From: Pseudocitrobacter corydidari
GTDB taxonomy: Bacteria; Pseudomonadota; Gammaproteobacteria; Enterobacterales; Enterobacteriaceae
Reading direction: 5' to 3'
NCBI RefSeq assembly: GCF_021172065.1
Contig: NZ_CP087880.1
Coordinates: 2,704,583 to 2,768,582 of the forward strand
Length of the DNA stretch: 64,000 nt
Shown piece by piece: positions 52,665-61,726 of the stretch; position 1 is the stretch's first letter; each line of letters starts with the position of its first letter. A program made the translations under genes and the position numbers. Under the pieces are notes generated by a model. It was not told the origin of the DNA and searched no databases. It saw only the letters and a program-made list of their open reading frames with translations.

Positions 52665-53416
52665 ATCAGCCGTTTTACAGAGGCGGCATCGCGCTGTTGC
52701 TGCTCCTGGGTTTGCTGTTTGCCCACCCTGCGCTGGCGGCAAATGGCGATGTTACCCTTTTCAGCACCACCACCACCGCCGCGGGCCAGGATTACAATGT
52801 TAAAATTGAAATTCTGATCCTGATGACCCTGCTCGGTCTGTTGCCGATCATGGTGCTGATGATGACCTGTTTTACCCGTTTTATTATCGTGCTGGCGATT
52901 TTGCGTCAGGCGCTGGGTTTGCAACAGAGTCCACCTAACAAAATCCTGACCGGTATCGCCCTGGCCCTGACGCTGCTGGTCATGCGCCCGGTCTGGACGA
53001 CTATCTATAACGATGCGATCACCCCCTTTCAGAACGATGAAATCACCTTAAAGCAAGCATTAGCCAAAGCGGAAGCACCGCTGAAAAAATACATGCTGGC
53101 ACAAACCAACAATAAAGCGATGGCGCAAATGATGAGTATCGCGGGTGTAGAGGGCGATGCCCGCGAGCAGGATTTAACCGTTGTCACGCCAGCGTACCTG
53201 TTGAGCGAGCTGAAAACCGCATTCCAGATTGGCTTTATGATTTACATCCCTTTCCTGGTCATTGATTTAATCGTCGCCAGCGTACTGATGGCAATGGGCA
53301 TGATGATGCTCTCCCCGCTTATCGTATCGCTCCCCTTCAAGCTGATGCTGTTCGTTCTTTGCGACGGCTGGACGCTGATTGTCGGGACGTTGACGTCCAG
53401 CGTGCAGGGGCTATAG
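52661..53416 (+). CDS. lfiP: export gate protein LfiP (FliP)
   Basis: The 251-residue protein has a cleavable signal (LLLLLGLLFAHPALA) and FliP motifs (MTCFTRFIIVLAILRQALGL, QQSPPNKILTGIALALTLLV, LLSELKTAFQIGFMIYIPFL). It nucleates the PQR export gate. It follows lfiN directly with a 4-bp overlap, so no fliO is encoded here. Confidence 0.96.
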   Translation: MNQPFYRGGIALLLLLGLLFAHPALAANGDVTLFSTTTTAAGQDYNVKIEILILMTLLGLLPIMVLMMTCFTRFIIVLAILRQALGLQQSPPNKILTGIALALTLLVMRPVWTTIYNDAITPFQNDEITLKQALAKAEAPLKKYMLAQTNNKAMAQMMSIAGVEGDAREQDLTVVTPAYLLSELKTAFQIGFMIYIPFLVIDLIVASVLMAMGMMMLSPLIVSLPFKLMLFVLCDGWTLIVGTLTSSVQGL

Positions 53417-53418
53417 CG

Positions 53419-53691
53419 ATGATGAATATGGACACCGCCGGAGACATTATGGCCTCAGGCATTCATCTGGTGCTGCTCATTTCCGCCGTGGCGATTGTTC
53501 CCAGCCTGATTGTCGGGCTGTGTGTCAGTATTTTCCAGGCAACCACCCAGATTAACGAACAGACGCTGAGCTTTTTGCCGCGTCTGGTCGTGACGCTGGG
53601 CGTGCTGATTTTTGCCGGGAAATGGATGCTGACACAGCTGGTAGACTTCACCACGCAGATCTTCCATCAGGCGGCGGGGCTGGTAGGCTAA
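53419..53691 (+). CDS. lfiQ: export gate protein LfiQ (FliQ)
   Basis: The 90-residue protein has two membrane helices and the FliQ signature (LIVGLCVSIFQATTQINEQT, LSFLPRLVVTLGVLIFAGKW). I start at 53419, just after the lfiP stop; ATGs at 53422 and 53428 are also possible. It is part of the PQR gate. Confidence 0.94.
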   Translation: MMNMDTAGDIMASGIHLVLLISAVAIVPSLIVGLCVSIFQATTQINEQTLSFLPRLVVTLGVLIFAGKWMLTQLVDFTTQIFHQAAGLVG

Positions 53692-53697
53692 ACCGCG

Positions 53698-54471
53698 ATG
53701 GGAATCGATATTCAGACGCTATTGACGCCGTTAATTGCCCTCGTGTTACCGTTTATTCGCATCCTGGCGTTTATCCAGTTTGCGCCAGTACTGGATAACA
53801 AAGCGTTTTCCCGCCGGGTTAAGATAGCCACCGCGCTTGCGTTGTCGGTGATTATCACGCCAATGCTGCCCAACAATGTCGTGCTCAGCGAACTGCTGTC
53901 GATGCGAAGCATTCTGCTGATTGGTGAACAGGTGCTGTGGGGCATTCTGTTTGCCAGCGCGCTCCAACTGGTGTTCGTCACCCTGCAAACTGCCGGGCAC
54001 ATTCTGTCGATGAATATGGGGCTGGGCATGGCCATGATGAATGACCCCATTAATGGCAACTCCACCACCGTCATTTCGCAGATTATCTATATTTTCTGCG
54101 GCCTGCTGTTTTTCATTATGGACGGGCATTTGCTGCTGGTGACGATTCTGTTTAAGGGCTTCAGCTACTGGCCTATTGGTCAGGCTATCAATCAGCCCAC
54201 GCTCGCGCTTATCGCTCAGGGGCTGGGCTGGATAATGGCCTCCGCAACGCTTATTGCCCTGCCCACAACATTCGTGATGCTGATTGTTCAGGGCGGTTTC
54301 GGGCTGCTCAACCGCGTGTCTCCCACACTTAACCTGTTTTCTCTGGGCTTCCCTATCAGCATGCTGTTTGGGCTGCTGTGTATTTCGATGTTGGTCAGCA
54401 ATATTCCCGATCACTATCTGAACCTGACCAATGAAATTCTGGCGAAACTCGACGCTGTGAGGGTGCATTAA
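53698..54471 (+). CDS. lfiR: export gate protein LfiR (FliR)
   Basis: The 257-residue protein has about six membrane helices and FliR motifs (LPFIRILAFIQFAPVLDNKA, ILFASALQLVFVTLQTAGHI, LGFPISMLFGLLCISMLVSN). It completes the gate. Its stop overlaps the lfhB ATG by one base. Confidence 0.95.
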   Translation: MGIDIQTLLTPLIALVLPFIRILAFIQFAPVLDNKAFSRRVKIATALALSVIITPMLPNNVVLSELLSMRSILLIGEQVLWGILFASALQLVFVTLQTAGHILSMNMGLGMAMMNDPINGNSTTVISQIIYIFCGLLFFIMDGHLLLVTILFKGFSYWPIGQAINQPTLALIAQGLGWIMASATLIALPTTFVMLIVQGGFGLLNRVSPTLNLFSLGFPISMLFGLLCISMLVSNIPDHYLNLTNEILAKLDAVRVH

Positions 54472-55607
54472 TGTCTTCTTCCAGTGGCGATAAAAGCGAA
54501 AAACCCACACCGGGGAAGCTGCGAAAAGCGCGCGAAAAGGGCGATATTCCCCGTTCGAAAGATCTCACCATGGCGGTGGGTCTGGTGACGTCCTTTTTCA
54601 CGCTTGCCACCTTTTTGCCTTACTACCAGAAATTGATCGGCGAGTCATTTACCGCCGTGGGTGAAATGGGTGCGAAAATTGACGATCCTGGGGCGATTAA
54701 TCAGTTTCTGCTGCTGAATGTCTGGATACTACTGCGCTTTATTGCCACGCTGACGCCCATTCCTGTCGCCTGCATTATTGCCAGCCTGATCCCTGGCGGG
54801 TGGATTTTTACACCGAACAAGCTCAAACCAGACTTTAAAAAGCTGTCGCCCATTAGCGGCCTTAAGCGTATTTTATCCGCCAGTCACTATACGGATGTCG
54901 GCAAGATGCTGCTCAAATGTGGCATTATTCTGGCCGTTATCTACACAATGGTGCATGACTCCATGCACGAACTGCTGTATCTGCAACGTCTTTATTTGCG
55001 ACAGGCGATTACCCAGGGTTTTGACATTTTCCGCCACGTTGTCACCTGGTTCGTCGCCGTTATCGTCGTATTTTCATTGCTTGATGTTCCGCTCAGTAAA
55101 TTCATGTTCACCCGAAAAATGCGCATGACTAAGCAGGAAGTTAAAGAGGAACATAAAAACAACGACGGTAACCCGCAGATTAAAGGCCGCATCCGCCAGC
55201 TCCAGCGACAGATGGCCATGGGGCAAATCAGCCGCACCGTTCCGACGGCAGATGTGATCATCACCAACCCGACTCACTACGCGGTGGCGCTGAAATATGA
55301 TCCGCAGAAAGCTGAAGCGCCCTACATCGTCGCCAAAGGGATTGACGACGTGGCGCTGTGGATACGTGAAGTCGGTAGCGCAAACCATATTGAAGTGGTG
55401 GAGTTTCCACCGCTGGCACGCGCGGTGTATTACACCACGCGCGTAAACCAACAGATCCCGGCCCCGTTATTCCGTGCCATCGCCCACGTTCTGACGTACG
55501 TCATGCAACTGAAGTCCTGGCGGGCAGGTAACGTTGAGCAAAAACCCCATCTGAACAGGCAGATAATCATTCCTCAGGAGATAGTAAAAGCCAATGGCGA
55601 ACAGTAA
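54471..55607 (+). CDS. lfhB: export switch protein LfhB (FlhB)
   Basis: The 378-residue protein has SSGDKSEKPTPGKLRKAREK at the start, four membrane helices, and the self-cleavage site NPTH in DVIITNPTHYAVALKYDP. Cleavage and LafE action switch export from hook to filament proteins. Its end overlaps lfhA by 14 bp. Confidence 0.96.
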   Translation: MSSSSGDKSEKPTPGKLRKAREKGDIPRSKDLTMAVGLVTSFFTLATFLPYYQKLIGESFTAVGEMGAKIDDPGAINQFLLLNVWILLRFIATLTPIPVACIIASLIPGGWIFTPNKLKPDFKKLSPISGLKRILSASHYTDVGKMLLKCGIILAVIYTMVHDSMHELLYLQRLYLRQAITQGFDIFRHVVTWFVAVIVVFSLLDVPLSKFMFTRKMRMTKQEVKEEHKNNDGNPQIKGRIRQLQRQMAMGQISRTVPTADVIITNPTHYAVALKYDPQKAEAPYIVAKGIDDVALWIREVGSANHIEVVEFPPLARAVYYTTRVNQQIPAPLFRAIAHVLTYVMQLKSWRAGNVEQKPHLNRQIIIPQEIVKANGEQ

Positions 55608-57690
55608 ATTGCGCAATGCGCTCGGGGTGCTCCGTCAGGGGCACATCGGCGTACCGATCCTGCTTCTTTGCGTGCTGGCAATGGTTATACTGCCTCTGTC
55701 GCCGCTGATGCTGGACATCTTCTTCACCTTCAACATTGTCCTTGCGGTCATTGTGTTGCTGGTGTCAGTCAATATGCAGCGTCCGCTGGATTTCGCTATC
55801 TTCCCGACGCTGCTGCTTATCACGACATTGATGCGTTTGACCCTGAACGTTGCCTCAACGCGTGTAGTGCTGCTGCACGGTCATGAAGGTGAAGGGGCCG
55901 CCGGTAAGGTGATTGAAGCCTTTGGCCAGGTGGTGATTGGCGGTGATTTCGTGGTCGGCTTCGTGGTGTTTATCATTCTGATGATCATCAACTTTGTGGT
56001 CGTGACCAAAGGCGCCGAGCGTATTTCTGAAGTTTCCGCGCGCTTTACTCTCGATGCTCTGCCAGGTAAACAGATGGCGATCGACGCGGATCTGAATGCC
56101 GGGTTGATTAATCAGCAGCAGGCACGCACCCGCCGTCAGGAGGTCTCGAAAGAGGCTGATTTCTACGGTTCAATGGACGGTGCGTCTAAGTTCGTGCGCG
56201 GAGATGCAATTGCCGGGATCATGGTCCTTATCATCAACGTGATAGGCGGAATCTGCATCGGTATCTTTAAATACGATCTGGATGCCGGTCATGCGTTTCG
56301 TCAGTACGTTCTGCTGACCATTGGTGATGGCCTTGTTGCGCAGATCCCCTCCCTGCTGCTGGCGACAGCCGCAGCCATAATCGTTACCCGCGTAAGCGAA
56401 GGGAACGACGTCAGCGACGAAATTAAGACCCAGTTGCTGTCAAAACCTAAGGTGCTGTATACCGCCGCCTTTGTGATGTTCGTGCTCGCAATCGTGCCGG
56501 GAATGCCCCATATCGCCTTCCTGAGCTTTACAGCGCTGCTGCTGTTTGCCGCCTGGCGACAGAGTAAAGTGGTTCAACCCGCACAGCCCGAAAGCGAAAT
56601 GGATGCACTTTCAGATGCGCTGATACCGGATGAGACACAAACGATAAGTTGGGACAGTATTCCGCTGGTTGAGCCCATTGGCCTCAACCTGGGATACAAA
56701 CTGGTCAGCATGGTGGATGACACTAAAGGAAGTCCACTGTCGCAACGTATACGCGGTGTGCGGCAGGTTATTTCCGAACACTGCGGGGTCCTGCTCCCTG
56801 AAATCCGTGTGCGCGAAAACTTCCGCCTGAAACCGGCGCAGTACGCCATTCACATCAACGGTATTCGTACCGCGCTGGGCGAAGTCCATGCCGACAAGCT
56901 GATGGCTATCCCGGGGGCGGAACTCTATGGAGAGATCGATGGCGTGCTGGACATTGACCCAGCATACGGGATGGCGATTGTGTGGATTGATACGGAACAA
57001 AAGGCCAAAGCGTTAAATCTGGGGTATCAGGTGGTGGATTGCGCAAGCGTAGTGGCCACGCATGTCAATAAAATCGCCCGCGAACACCTGCCCGATCTGT
57101 TTAATTACGATGATATCACTCATCTCCACACCCGCCTGTCACAACAGGCTCCGAAGCTGGCGGAAGATTTGAATGCGGCGCTCAACTACAGCCAGTTGTT
57201 ACGTATATACCGTCAGTTACTGCTGGAGCAGGTGTCGCTGAAGGATATCGTCACTATCGCTTCAACGCTGCTGGAAAGTGCGGCGGTGACGAAAGATCCG
57301 ATCCTGCTGACATCCGATGTGCGCTTTGCTCTACGCCGGGCCATTGTCCACAATATCAATGGCGATCGCCCGCAACTTGTGGCGTATACCATTGATAATC
57401 AACTGGAGAATATGCTACTCGGCGCGCTTAATCAGGCACAGCAGGCCGGAAAAGTGGCGCTCGATAGCTTCCCGGTTGATCCCAATATTCTGACGCAATT
57501 GCAGAATACGATGCCGATGATCTACCAGCAGATGAAGGCAAAAAGTCTGCCACCACTGCTGCTGGTGACACCGCAGTTGCGCCCGGTAATTTCGCGCTAT
57601 GGACGACTTTTTGCCAGCGGGCTGCATGTGCTTTCGTACAATGAAGTGCCTGACGATGCAGATTTGAATGTGGTGGGAACATTGGGATAA
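55594..57690 (+). CDS. lfhA: export apparatus protein LfhA (FlhA)
   Basis: The 698-residue protein has eight predicted N-terminal membrane helices and the FHIPEP-family signature region (MRLTLNVASTRVVLLHGHEG, GAAGKVIEAFGQVVIGGDFV, GDGLVAQIPSLLLATAAAII). A large cytosolic C-terminal domain forms the nonamer docking ring. It is full length, unlike the broken fhiA remnant of E. coli K-12. It ends the operon and a hairpin follows. Confidence 0.97.
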   Translation: MANSKLRNALGVLRQGHIGVPILLLCVLAMVILPLSPLMLDIFFTFNIVLAVIVLLVSVNMQRPLDFAIFPTLLLITTLMRLTLNVASTRVVLLHGHEGEGAAGKVIEAFGQVVIGGDFVVGFVVFIILMIINFVVVTKGAERISEVSARFTLDALPGKQMAIDADLNAGLINQQQARTRRQEVSKEADFYGSMDGASKFVRGDAIAGIMVLIINVIGGICIGIFKYDLDAGHAFRQYVLLTIGDGLVAQIPSLLLATAAAIIVTRVSEGNDVSDEIKTQLLSKPKVLYTAAFVMFVLAIVPGMPHIAFLSFTALLLFAAWRQSKVVQPAQPESEMDALSDALIPDETQTISWDSIPLVEPIGLNLGYKLVSMVDDTKGSPLSQRIRGVRQVISEHCGVLLPEIRVRENFRLKPAQYAIHINGIRTALGEVHADKLMAIPGAELYGEIDGVLDIDPAYGMAIVWIDTEQKAKALNLGYQVVDCASVVATHVNKIAREHLPDLFNYDDITHLHTRLSQQAPKLAEDLNAALNYSQLLRIYRQLLLEQVSLKDIVTIASTLLESAAVTKDPILLTSDVRFALRRAIVHNINGDRPQLVAYTIDNQLENMLLGALNQAQQAGKVALDSFPVDPNILTQLQNTMPMIYQQMKAKSLPPLLLVTPQLRPVISRYGRLFASGLHVLSYNEVPDDADLNVVGTLG

Positions 57691-57691
57691 G

Positions 57692-57726
57692 TGTCGGTTG
57701 GGTAAGCACAGCGCTACCCAACGACA
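57692..57726. terminator. hairpin after lfhA
   Basis: An imperfect 12-bp stem (TGTCGGTTGGGTA / TACCCAACGACA, one bulged G) lies between the convergent lfhA and LprI-like genes. It lacks a clear U-tract. Confidence 0.5.
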
Positions 57727-57744
57727 TCCGCGCCGGAACACAAT

Positions 57745-58734
57745 CTATTTATCCATAAACCGCAATTTCCACCCGGCAATCGTGCGGGTCATGGTACGCA
57801 GGTCATTTCCTTTGGTACTGAAATATTTCAGTACCAGCTTACCGTCTTTATCCGGCGCAACTCGCGCCGCCCAGATATCGCTTTTGGTATACATCACAAT
57901 CGCCGTCTGACGGTTTGCCGCACCTCGTACCCACATTGAGACCACTGTCGCGCCAATGTTATCGATATCTTCCTGATAGATGTACACATTCGCCGTATCG
58001 ACAAACTGCTGATAATCCTCGCCAACCAGCGTTCGGAAACGCTCGTCCATCTTAGGATCGGCAAAAATCGCCAGCGATAACAGCGTCGCTTTTGGACGCG
58101 GATCGCTGTCGGCACGTATATAACGCCCGTCAATAAACGCGCCGCTCGGCATGGAAAGACCACAGCTCCAGTCTGCATTACTGAATACCTGAAGCGCACC
58201 ACTTTTACGTGGAATAAACAGCAGACGGCAGTTGCTGGTGTCTGCGATACGCTCGACAAGGGCCATTCCATTAACCTTGCGGGCTTCTGCAGTAAATTCA
58301 TCTTTATTCAGTCCGGACCACACGCGAATATCCGTCGTAACCGACCATTCTGCGCTCCGGCTGAACTGGATAGTACCACCACTCATGTTGGAGACACTGG
58401 TGTTCCACCAGCGCCCTTCCCAGTCAAAATCTTCTGCTACATCAGAAACGGTACTAATACCTTCATAGTAGGCACGCTCGATACAGGCGTCTGTGGTGCA
58501 GTTTTCCAGAGAATCTTCCCACTGTGTATACCGTTTCTGGACATCCCTGGTATCGCCGTGTACCAGCATCGTACGATAAATCACGCTCATTGTGCTGTCG
58601 AGCCAGTGCAGGTTGTCGTTGCTGCAAATGGTATTTTCAAGCGGCGTCGATGCGCGCAGGCAGTTCACAGCAAACGTGCTGGTAGAGAAAAGCGAGAGGC
58701 TTAACAGTAAGCAATTAATCAGACGACAAATCAT
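57745..58734 (-). CDS. secreted protein with LprI-like N-terminal domain, function unknown
   Basis: The 329-residue protein has a signal peptide ending TFA-VNCLRAS. Residues about 24-95 resemble the LprI / DUF1311-type domain: spaced cysteines, ENTICSNDNLHWLDSTMS, and paired Cys in ENCTTDACIERAYYEG. The remaining 230 residues form a periplasmic domain I do not recognise (VVSMWVRGAANRQTAIVMYT, DIWAARVAPDKDGKLVLKYF). Some LprI-domain proteins inhibit lysozymes, but that role is not shown by this sequence. It borders the flagellar locus on the opposite strand. Confidence 0.72.
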   Translation of the reverse strand: MICRLINCLLLSLSLFSTSTFAVNCLRASTPLENTICSNDNLHWLDSTMSVIYRTMLVHGDTRDVQKRYTQWEDSLENCTTDACIERAYYEGISTVSDVAEDFDWEGRWWNTSVSNMSGGTIQFSRSAEWSVTTDIRVWSGLNKDEFTAEARKVNGMALVERIADTSNCRLLFIPRKSGALQVFSNADWSCGLSMPSGAFIDGRYIRADSDPRPKATLLSLAIFADPKMDERFRTLVGEDYQQFVDTANVYIYQEDIDNIGATVVSMWVRGAANRQTAIVMYTKSDIWAARVAPDKDGKLVLKYFSTKGNDLRTMTRTIAGWKLRFMDK

Positions 58735-58903
58735 TTTGAATATTCTTTAACCAAAACTGTCGGCCATTTTGGCGAATACTGCTTTTATTTGCAATAAGTC
58801 ACACAAATTAATTCAAAAAACAAATAACGCACGTCATCATTTAAGTCATCAGTCCAGCTTGCCGCTTATTAATTGTATGTATTCATAGTTGGAACGTTAT
58901 GTT
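58735..58903. promoter_or_regulatory. divergent promoter region of the LprI-like and orphan genes
   Basis: This short AT-rich region lies between two divergent genes. On the plus strand it carries a LafS-type promoter (58840-58868). No matching motif faces the LprI-like gene. Confidence 0.5.
58840..58868 (+). promoter_or_regulatory. sigma-28 (LafS) type promoter of the orphan small gene
   Basis: The plus strand reads TTTAAGTC-N13-GCCGCTTA, i.e. TAAG-N15-GCCG. Spacing and 13 of 16 bases equal the lfgM promoter (TTTAAGTT-N13-GCCGCTCT). It ends 36 bp before the ATG. Confidence 0.68.
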
Positions 58904-59161
58904 ATGAAAATTGATAGCAGCAATTACACACTCTCAGTACTTTCCTCTACACTTCAACAAGATGATACAAAAAGGAAGCCACTAGGCATTTTGCGAAACA
59001 GCGGTCAGTACAGCCCGCAAAGCGGTTACTGGCAACTCTCCAGCACGGCGATCTCTGCCATTGTTAATTTAAAAAAAGGAGAGATGATGCCTTATTATCA
59101 GGGCGCACCTGTTAAGTGGACGTTAATTGAATATGATATGAGTAAAGAAACAGACATTTAA
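58904..59161 (+). CDS. small orphan protein, candidate LafS-regulon member
   Basis: The 85-residue protein has no signal peptide or membrane helix. It contains DTKRKPLGILRNSGQYSPQS, AISAIVNLKKGEMMPYYQGA and a charged C-terminus (SKETDI). I do not recognise a family. The ATG at 58904 has GGAACG about 8 bases upstream; an in-frame TTG at 58889 is less likely. The gene is AT-richer than the flagellar genes and lies 1.2 kb past lfhA. A sequence with the same spacing and core as the lfgM promoter sits just upstream, which suggests late lateral flagellar expression. Confidence 0.65.
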   Translation: MKIDSSNYTLSVLSSTLQQDDTKRKPLGILRNSGQYSPQSGYWQLSSTAISAIVNLKKGEMMPYYQGAPVKWTLIEYDMSKETDI

Positions 59162-59438
59162 ATGAACAACGAATATTACAATTATTTGTAATATTCCCTT
59201 AGTTTATTCTGACAGATAAAGCGGATGATGGACCTTTTGCGCATAATTGTCCTCACCGGGCGGAAAGAAGAAGGACGATCTGACCGACCACCTCCCTGAA
59301 GAACATAGCAGCGTCAAATGTAAAAAATTGATCCAGCCACTGTTTTTCGTAAAAAAGTGCTTGATACAAATCAACACATAACGATAATGATTATCGTTAT
59401 CGACTTAGTTATCATTTTCATAACGGAACGCGCCTGGT
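59162..59438. other. intergenic region upstream of hemP
   Basis: The region is 277 bp and AT-rich. It contains the Fur box and a sigma-70-like promoter (TTGATA at 59361-59366, GATAAT at 59383-59388). No gene is supported in the first 200 bases. Confidence 0.6.
59380..59398. promoter_or_regulatory. Fur box of the heme uptake operon
   Basis: The 19-bp palindrome AACGATAATGATTATCGTT is close to the ideal Fur box and overlaps the -10 of the hemP promoter, 41 bp before the hemP ATG. Iron-bound Fur should repress the operon. Confidence 0.95.
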
Positions 59439-59618
59439 ATGAATAACACAGAAGAAGACCGGATAAAGCACAGCGCCTCGCCGTACCCTTCGCACGAGAA
59501 ACGCTTGATTAGCAGCAAATTGTTGCTCGGCGACGAGGGTTCGGTGCTGATTGAGCACAATGGCCAACACTATCAACTGCGCCAGACGCAATCCGGCAAA
59601 TTGATCCTGACTAAATAA
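59439..59618 (+). CDS. hemP: hemin uptake protein HemP
   Basis: The 59-residue protein is too short for most gene finders. It has the HemP pattern: SSKLLLGDEGSVLIEHNGQH, then YQLRQTQSGKLILTK. HemP/HmuP proteins are required for or boost heme receptor expression in several proteobacteria. It precedes the heme receptor by 76 bp under the Fur box, as in Yersinia hemPRSTUV. Confidence 0.9.
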   Translation: MNNTEEDRIKHSASPYPSHEKRLISSKLLLGDEGSVLIEHNGQHYQLRQTQSGKLILTK

Positions 59619-59694
59619 ATCATCCTATTTCGCCAGCCACCCAGGTGACTCCCAGGCAGCCAGCAATTTTTCATTTTCCTTATGGAGAGTTGTT

Positions 59695-61680
59695 ATGCTA
59701 CGCCCGCAATCCGCCCCGCTGCGCCCGACGCTGCTGGCCCTGACCATCGCCGGTATTCTGCCCGGCACCGCCTTCGCCGCCGGCGAAACAATGACCGTCA
59801 CCGCCACCGGTAACGCCCGCAGCGCATTTGAAGCGCCCATGATGGTTAGCGTCATCGATACCGCCGAGCCTGAAAATCAAACCGCCAGTTCCGCGGCTGA
59901 CCTGCTGCGCAGCGTGCCGGGGATTACGCTCGACGGCACAGGCCGCACCAACGGTCAGGACGTCAACATGCGCGGCTACGACCGCCGCGGCGTGCTGATT
60001 CTGGTGGATGGCGTGCGCCAGGGCACCGATACCGGCCACCTCAACAGCACTTTTCTTGACCCGATGCTAATCAAACGTATCGAAGTGGTACGCGGCCCGT
60101 CGGCGCTGCTGTACGGCAGCGGCGCGCTGGGCGGGGTCATATCATACGACACGGTAGACGCCAAAGATCTGCTGCGCGAAGGTCAGAACAGCGGCTACCG
60201 CGTCTTTGGCACCGGGGCGACGGGCGATCACAGCATCGGCATGGGGGCCAGCGCCTTTGGCCGCACGGATACGCTTGATGGCATCGTTTCCTGGTCGAGC
60301 CGCGATCGGGGCGATCTGCGCCAGAGCGATGGCTTTACCGCACCAAACGACGAATCGATCAACAACATGCTGGCCAAAGGTAGCTGGAAAATCGACGATG
60401 CGCAGACGTTAGGCGGATCGTTCCGCTACTACAATAACAAATCGCAGGAACCGAAAAATCCGCAGAGCAGTGAAGCCTCTGACAGCAGCAACCCGATGAC
60501 CGATCGTTCCACCATTCAGCGCGATGCGCAGCTCACCTATAAACTTGCGCCGCAGGGCAACGACTGGCTGAACGCCGACGCAAAAATCTACTGGTCGGAA
60601 GCGCGGATTAACGCACAGAACATCGATAACACCGGGGAATTCCGCAAGCAAACCACTAAAGGCGGCAAAGTCGAAAACCGCAGCCGTCTGTTCAGCGACT
60701 CATTCGCCTCTCACCTGCTGACCTACGGCGGGGAATACTATCGCCAGGAGCAGGAACCCGGCGGCGTTACCACCGGTTTCCCGGAAGCGAAAATCGATTT
60801 CAGCTCCGGCTGGATCCAGGACGAAATCACCCTTCGCGACCTGCCTGTTACCCTGCTCGGCGGCACGCGTTATGACAACTATCGCGGCAGCAGCGACGGC
60901 TACGACGATGTGGATGCCGATAAATGGTCATCCCGCGCAGGCATGACCGTCAGCCCAACCGACTGGCTGATGCTGTTCGGCTCTTACGCCCAGGCCTTCC
61001 GCGCGCCAACGATGGGCGAGATGTACAACGACTCGAAGCACTTCTCCATCGGTAGCTTCTACACTAACTACTGGGTACCGAACCCGAACCTGCGCCCGGA
61101 GACCAACGAAACGCAGGAGTACGGTTTTGGTTTGCGCTTCGACGACCTGATGCTGGCCAACGATTCCCTCGAATTCAAAGCCAGCTACTTTGATACCAAA
61201 GCGAAGGATTACATCTCTACGGCGGTCGATTTCGCGGCGGCAACGACGATGTCCTATAACGTGCCAAACGCCAAAATCTGGGGCTGGGATGTGATGACCA
61301 AATATAGCGCGGACCTGTTCAGCCTCGACGTGGCCTACAACCGCACGCGCGGGAAAGACACTGACACCGGGGAGTATATCTCCAGCATCAACCCGGACAC
61401 GGTGACCAGCAAGCTGAATATTCCGGTGGCGCACAGCGGTTTCTCGGTCGGCTGGATTGGGACGTTTGCCGACCGTTCCACCCACGTCAGCAGCAGCTAC
61501 AGCAAGCAGCCAGGCTATGCGGTTAACGATTTCTACGTCAGCTATGAAGGCCAGCAACAACTGAAAGGCGTCACCACCACGCTGGTGCTGGGCAACGCCT
61601 TTGATAAAGAGTACTGGTCGCCGCAGGGCATTCCGCAGGACGGGCGCAACGGGAAAATTTTCGTAAGTTATCAGTGGTAA
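59695..61680 (+). CDS. hmuR: TonB-dependent heme receptor HmuR/HemR
   Basis: The 661-residue protein has a signal peptide ending AFA-AGETMTVTATG (TonB box), a plug with RGYDRRGVLILVDGVRQGTD and GHLNSTFLD (His115), and a barrel with the FRAP...NPNL heme-receptor boxes. A His lies between them (SKHFSIGS). It ends in KIFVSYQW. It imports heme, and probably hemoglobin heme, across the outer membrane with TonB energy. GGAGAG is the ribosome site. Confidence 0.95.
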   Translation: MLRPQSAPLRPTLLALTIAGILPGTAFAAGETMTVTATGNARSAFEAPMMVSVIDTAEPENQTASSAADLLRSVPGITLDGTGRTNGQDVNMRGYDRRGVLILVDGVRQGTDTGHLNSTFLDPMLIKRIEVVRGPSALLYGSGALGGVISYDTVDAKDLLREGQNSGYRVFGTGATGDHSIGMGASAFGRTDTLDGIVSWSSRDRGDLRQSDGFTAPNDESINNMLAKGSWKIDDAQTLGGSFRYYNNKSQEPKNPQSSEASDSSNPMTDRSTIQRDAQLTYKLAPQGNDWLNADAKIYWSEARINAQNIDNTGEFRKQTTKGGKVENRSRLFSDSFASHLLTYGGEYYRQEQEPGGVTTGFPEAKIDFSSGWIQDEITLRDLPVTLLGGTRYDNYRGSSDGYDDVDADKWSSRAGMTVSPTDWLMLFGSYAQAFRAPTMGEMYNDSKHFSIGSFYTNYWVPNPNLRPETNETQEYGFGLRFDDLMLANDSLEFKASYFDTKAKDYISTAVDFAAATTMSYNVPNAKIWGWDVMTKYSADLFSLDVAYNRTRGKDTDTGEYISSINPDTVTSKLNIPVAHSGFSVGWIGTFADRSTHVSSSYSKQPGYAVNDFYVSYEGQQQLKGVTTTLVLGNAFDKEYWSPQGIPQDGRNGKIFVSYQW

Positions 61681-61687
61681 CGACATC

Positions 61688-61705
61688 GCCCCGGTTCGCC
61701 GGGGC
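61688..61705 (+). terminator. hairpin between hmuR and hmuS
   Basis: A 7-bp GC stem (GCCCCGG / CCGGGGC) with a stable TTCG tetraloop follows the hmuR stop by 7 bp. It probably attenuates transcription or protects the receptor message, since no U-tract follows. Confidence 0.65.
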
Positions 61706-61726
61706 TTCATCTGGAAGGAAGAGACA

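Noticed and set aside
52292..52924. Possible fliO or extra gene antisense to lfiN-lfiP
   Set aside because: It overlaps well-supported lfiN and lfiP fully, and no membrane segment of FliO type is present.
58741..58800. LafS promoter facing the LprI-like gene
   Set aside because: TAAA and GCCG are present on the minus strand but 19 bp apart instead of 15.
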